Positions 61,234 to 64,000 of a stretch of DNA of 64,000 nucleotides are shown here, one piece after another. Location: contig NZ_FMAC01000005.1 of assembly GCF_900094555.1 (NCBI RefSeq), forward strand, positions 372,001 to 436,000, given 5' to 3'. The notes under the pieces were generated by a model that had not been told where the DNA came from, did not search any database, and saw only the letters and a program-made list of their open reading frames with translations. A program made the translations under genes and the position numbers. Origin of the DNA: Martinezella hainanensis (GTDB lineage Bacteria; Pseudomonadota; Alphaproteobacteria; Rhizobiales; Rhizobiaceae). Position 1 is the first letter of the stretch; every line of letters begins with the position of its first letter.

Positions 61234-61334
61234 TAGAGCGGTTCCAGTTTCAGGGAATCGTTGAGCCGCTCAATCTTGTTGTTTTACGCAATTCCGAACG
61301 GAAAACAGCTGCGCTTTTTCCGGGAATTGCTTGA
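61234..61334 (-). repeat. Dispersed ~105-bp hairpin-forming repeat, copy 2
   Basis: The reverse complement aligns with 36524-36628 over its whole length: the first-stem core GGAATTGC and TTTTCCG, then GAGCGG ... CCGCTCTA. It lies between the second binding-protein gene and the permease genes, the same kind of position as copy 1. In the transcript it forms the same two stems. Confidence 0.78.
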
Positions 61335-61412
61335 AACGTCGGGAGGACCGCGAAAGCCTTTCGCGGTCCCGGCTGTGTCAGAGATGAGGGCGTTTTCGCC
61401 CGGCTTCGGGCA

Positions 61413-63002
61413 TCAGGCGTCAAGCCAGACGCGGGTCGCGACGTAGCCGTTTGACATGTCGTTGCCGATATCGTGGACATAGCCCTTCACCTGCTTGGTG
61501 GAGGCGTTCACGAAATCGTTGAACATCGGCAGGATGACGCCGCCTTCGTCGCGCACCATCATCGCCATGGCGCGGTAAAGCTCCTTGCGCTTGGCTTCGT
61601 CCAGTTCGGAGCGGGCCTGAAGCAGAAGCTTGTCGAAGTCCGGGCGCTTGAAGCGCGTGTCGTTCCAGTCCGCCGTCGAGAGATAGGCGGTGGAATACAT
61701 CTGGTCCTGCGTCGGGCGACCGCCCCAGTACGAGGTGGAAAAGGGCTGGACGTTCCAGACGTTCGTCCAGTAGCCATCGCCCGGCTCGCGCTTGACCTCG
61801 ATGTTGATTCCCGCCTTCTTGCAGCTTTCCTGATAGAGAACGGCCGCATCGACAGCGCCGGGGAATGCGACTTCCGACGTGCGCAAGAGGACCGAGCCGC
61901 TGTGGCCGGACTTCTTGTAGTGGAAGGCAGCCTTGTCGGGATCGTAGGTACGCTGCTCGATCCCTTCGGGGAAGAGAGCATAGGTGCTGTTGATCGGGAA
62001 ATCGTTGCCGACCTTGCCGTAGCCGCCGAGGATCTTCTTGACCATCGTCTCGCGGTCCATGGCGTATTTCAGTGCCAGGCGCAGGTCGTTGTTGTCGAAG
62101 GGCGCCTTGTCGCAATGCATGATGAAGACATAGTGACCGCGGCCGGCTGTAGACAGGATTTCGACGGTCGGCGCGCGCTTCAGAAGATCGACGGTTTTCG
62201 GGTCGACGCGGTTGATGTAGTGGACCTGACCCGACGACAGAGCGGCGATACGCGCCGTCGCGTCGTTCATGCAAATGATCTCGACCGAATCGACGAAGCC
62301 GCGATCGGTGCGCCAGTCGTCCTTGTTACGTTCGAAGGTGGCGCGCACGCCCGGCTCGAAGCTGACCTGCTTGTAGGGACCGGTGCCGATCGAGGCGAGG
62401 GGATCGTCATAGCCGCCGTTCGGCTGGATGACGAGGTGATAGTCAGTCAGCAGCAACGGCATGTCGGCGTTGCCTTCGGTCAGCGTCAGGACGAGATTGT
62501 CGCCATCGGCCTTGATCTCCTTGATCGACTTCATGACGCCGAGGGCGCCGGATTCCGACTTCGCATCCGTATGGCGCTTGAGCGTGGCGACAACATCGTC
62601 AATCGTCAGATCCTTGCCGTTGTGGAACTTCACGCCCTTGCGGATCTTGAAAGTCCAAGTGGCGGCATCCTTCGACGGCTCCCAGGATTCTGCGAGCGAC
62701 GGAACGGCGGCACCAGTTAGCGGATGAGATTCCACCAGCATGTCGCCCCAGCAGCGGCCGATGCAGAACATGACCTGCGACAGGAATTTGGCCGGGTCCT
62801 TGGAATCGGTCGCGGCACCGCCTTCCAGGCCAAGCTTCAGATGACCACCGCGCTTCGGTTCGGCCGCCATTGCACTTTCGGTGAAGAGTTTGTCGGCGAG
62901 CGTTAAAGTCACGCCCGCTGCCATGGCGCGTCCCATGAATTCGCGGCGGCTAAGCCCGCCCGCGGTGACGCGGCTTGCCAGATATTTCGTGTAATCGTTC
63001 AT
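61413..63002 (-). CDS. Peptide-type ABC transporter binding protein 2 (SBP family 5, Tat-exported)
   Basis: A 529-residue SBP_bac_5 protein with a twin-arginine leader, LSRREFMGRAMAAGVTL, cleaved near SAMAA. It is closely related to binding protein 1 (same GGHLKLGL, TGPYK, YWGGRPTQDQMYSTAYLSTADWN and C-terminal GNDMSNGYVATRVWLDA). I chose the ATG at 63002 (MNDYTKYLASRV); the longer frame adds 15 residues of unlikely leader. It supplies substrate to the permeases at 61216-59385. Confidence 0.91.
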   Translation of the reverse strand: MNDYTKYLASRVTAGGLSRREFMGRAMAAGVTLTLADKLFTESAMAAEPKRGGHLKLGLEGGAATDSKDPAKFLSQVMFCIGRCWGDMLVESHPLTGAAVPSLAESWEPSKDAATWTFKIRKGVKFHNGKDLTIDDVVATLKRHTDAKSESGALGVMKSIKEIKADGDNLVLTLTEGNADMPLLLTDYHLVIQPNGGYDDPLASIGTGPYKQVSFEPGVRATFERNKDDWRTDRGFVDSVEIICMNDATARIAALSSGQVHYINRVDPKTVDLLKRAPTVEILSTAGRGHYVFIMHCDKAPFDNNDLRLALKYAMDRETMVKKILGGYGKVGNDFPINSTYALFPEGIEQRTYDPDKAAFHYKKSGHSGSVLLRTSEVAFPGAVDAAVLYQESCKKAGINIEVKREPGDGYWTNVWNVQPFSTSYWGGRPTQDQMYSTAYLSTADWNDTRFKRPDFDKLLLQARSELDEAKRKELYRAMAMMVRDEGGVILPMFNDFVNASTKQVKGYVHDIGNDMSNGYVATRVWLDA

Positions 63003-63128
63003 TCCCCTGTTCCTTCTTCTTGCCGTGTTGACAAAGCTCCCGAACAAGCCACTTCAGGTCTCGGTTCCTCTTCCGCCTGAAGCCTGTCGCCCGCGAGCAT
63101 GTGGGAAATTTAGCGGTTGCTGCCGCCT

Positions 63129-63911
63129 CTATCTTCCTTTCCAGATCGGGGCTCGCTTCTCCGCAAAAGCCCGTGCGCCTTCCAATTGATCTTCGCTCGA
63201 ATAAAGGACGTCGACGGTCGCAAACTGCCGTTTGGTGATCTTGTTCATGGCAGTCTGAAACGTCGAGCCCTCCGCTTCACGAACGATTTCCTTGATTGCC
63301 GCGTAGACGAGCGGCGGCCCGCTTGTGAGCAGGCGGGCCAGTTCCCAGGCCCTGTCCATCAGCTTGTCGGCCATGACGATCTCGTTGACGAAGCCCCAGC
63401 GATGGGCTTCCTCGACATTCAGCCAGCGGCCGGTGAGCAGCATGTCCATGGCTACGTGATAGGGGATGCGCTTTGGCAGTTTGATCGATGCGGCATCGGC
63501 GACGGTGCCCGAGCGGATCTCGGGCAAAGCGAAGGTGGCGTGCGGGGCGGCGATGATGAGATCGGTCGACAGCGCGATCTCCAGCCCGCCGCCGCAACAG
63601 ATACCGTTGACGGCGCAGATGACGGGCTTGTTGAGATCTCGCAGCTCCTGTAGCCCGCCGAAACCGCCGACGCCATAATCGCCGTCGACTGCGTCGCCAT
63701 TCGCTGCAGCCTTCAAATCCCAGCCGGCGGAAAAGAATTTCTCGCCGGCACCCGTGACGATGGCGACCCGCAGATCCGGATTGTCGCGGAAGTCGCGGAA
63801 AATCAGTCCCATCTTGCGGCTCGTTGCCAGATCGATGGCATTGGCCTTCGGCCGGTCGATAATGACCTCGAGGATGCCGTCTTCGCATCGGGTTCGAATG
63901 GGGTCTTGCAA
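63129..63911 (-). CDS. Enoyl-CoA hydratase/isomerase, CaiD-like
   Basis: A 260-residue crotonase-fold protein. The CoA/oxyanion segments are GEKFFSAGWDLKA (residues ~56-68) and ICAVNGICCGGGLEIALSTDLIIA (~97-120), with a glutamate in LPEIRSG. The sequence suits the CaiD (carnitinyl-CoA dehydratase) branch, but general enoyl-CoA hydratases look similar. It is upstream of binding protein 2 in the same direction with a 126-bp gap, so it may be the first gene of that operon. Role in acyl-CoA degradation of the imported compound is inferred. Confidence 0.85.
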   Translation of the reverse strand: MQDPIRTRCEDGILEVIIDRPKANAIDLATSRKMGLIFRDFRDNPDLRVAIVTGAGEKFFSAGWDLKAAANGDAVDGDYGVGGFGGLQELRDLNKPVICAVNGICCGGGLEIALSTDLIIAAPHATFALPEIRSGTVADAASIKLPKRIPYHVAMDMLLTGRWLNVEEAHRWGFVNEIVMADKLMDRAWELARLLTSGPPLVYAAIKEIVREAEGSTFQTAMNKITKRQFATVDVLYSSEDQLEGARAFAEKRAPIWKGR

Positions 63912-64000
63912 CTTCTGCTACCTCCTTCGCCGGATGAGAGCATCCGCGGCAACGGCGCCGCGAGATTCTGGTAGGACCATCAATGGATTAATGTCCAGTT

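Overview
The window is a GC-rich, densely coded stretch typical of a Rhizobiaceae genome (Rhizobium/Agrobacterium group). Evidence for this is the DUF47-pit pair behind a PHO box, the many ABC uptake systems each with its own regulator, two copies of a ~100-bp dispersed intergenic repeat, and the codon and intergenic style. No rRNA, tRNA, CRISPR array, transposase, integrase or phage gene was found. The taxonomic statement is inference from gene content, not a database result.

Left part (1-16 kb): the end of a low-affinity phosphate transporter operon (pit, cut by the window edge) is followed by two sulfur-scavenging loci. Minus strand 5649-1774 is tauA-tauB-tauC plus an SsuD-like flavin monooxygenase, for sulfonate uptake and desulfonation. 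Plus strand 6912-15979 is an eight-gene operon: two luciferase-like monooxygenases, an M20 deacetylase, a GNAT acetyltransferase, a permease-ATPase fusion, two tandem binding proteins and a third luciferase-like enzyme. Its gene set matches the Bacillus subtilis ytm/ytn and yxe operons, which salvage S-alkyl- or S-(2-succino)-cysteine by N-acetylation, C-S oxidation and deacetylation. The two sulfur loci share an identical 16-base palindrome-containing motif upstream, so they are probably co-regulated.

Middle part (16-34 kb): an FAD monooxygenase with an unknown partner, diverging from an AraC regulator; a His-rich Zn/Cd/Pb P-type ATPase behind a MerR-type operator; a usp-arsB-tetR-MDR reductase series; a complete cydDCABX operon for cytochrome bd oxidase, including the 41-residue CydX; and a MocR-type regulator next to a DUF983 membrane protein, with shared operator-like repeats.

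Right part (34-64 kb): catabolic cassettes. (i) A FadR-type regulator, a peptide-type ABC transporter whose binding-protein gene is frameshifted, and a DHDPS/NAL-family aldolase. (ii) An AraC regulator with a ribitol operon: sugar ABC transporter, ribitol 2-dehydrogenase RbtD and pentulose kinase. (iii) A LysR regulator diverging from a cupin resembling hydroxynitrile lyase and an SDR, then an HSL-family esterase. (iv) A second peptide-type ABC system with two paralogous Tat-exported binding proteins, one permease pair, a fused double ATPase, a CocE-type hydrolase, a CaiD-like enoyl-CoA hydratase, an HTH regulator with three operator copies, and a thioesterase with a carrier-like N-terminus.

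A window-wide pattern is that five of the seven binding-protein genes (six if the tandem pair is counted once) are followed inside their operon by a strong hairpin or a hairpin-forming repeat, probably setting the excess of binding protein over membrane components.
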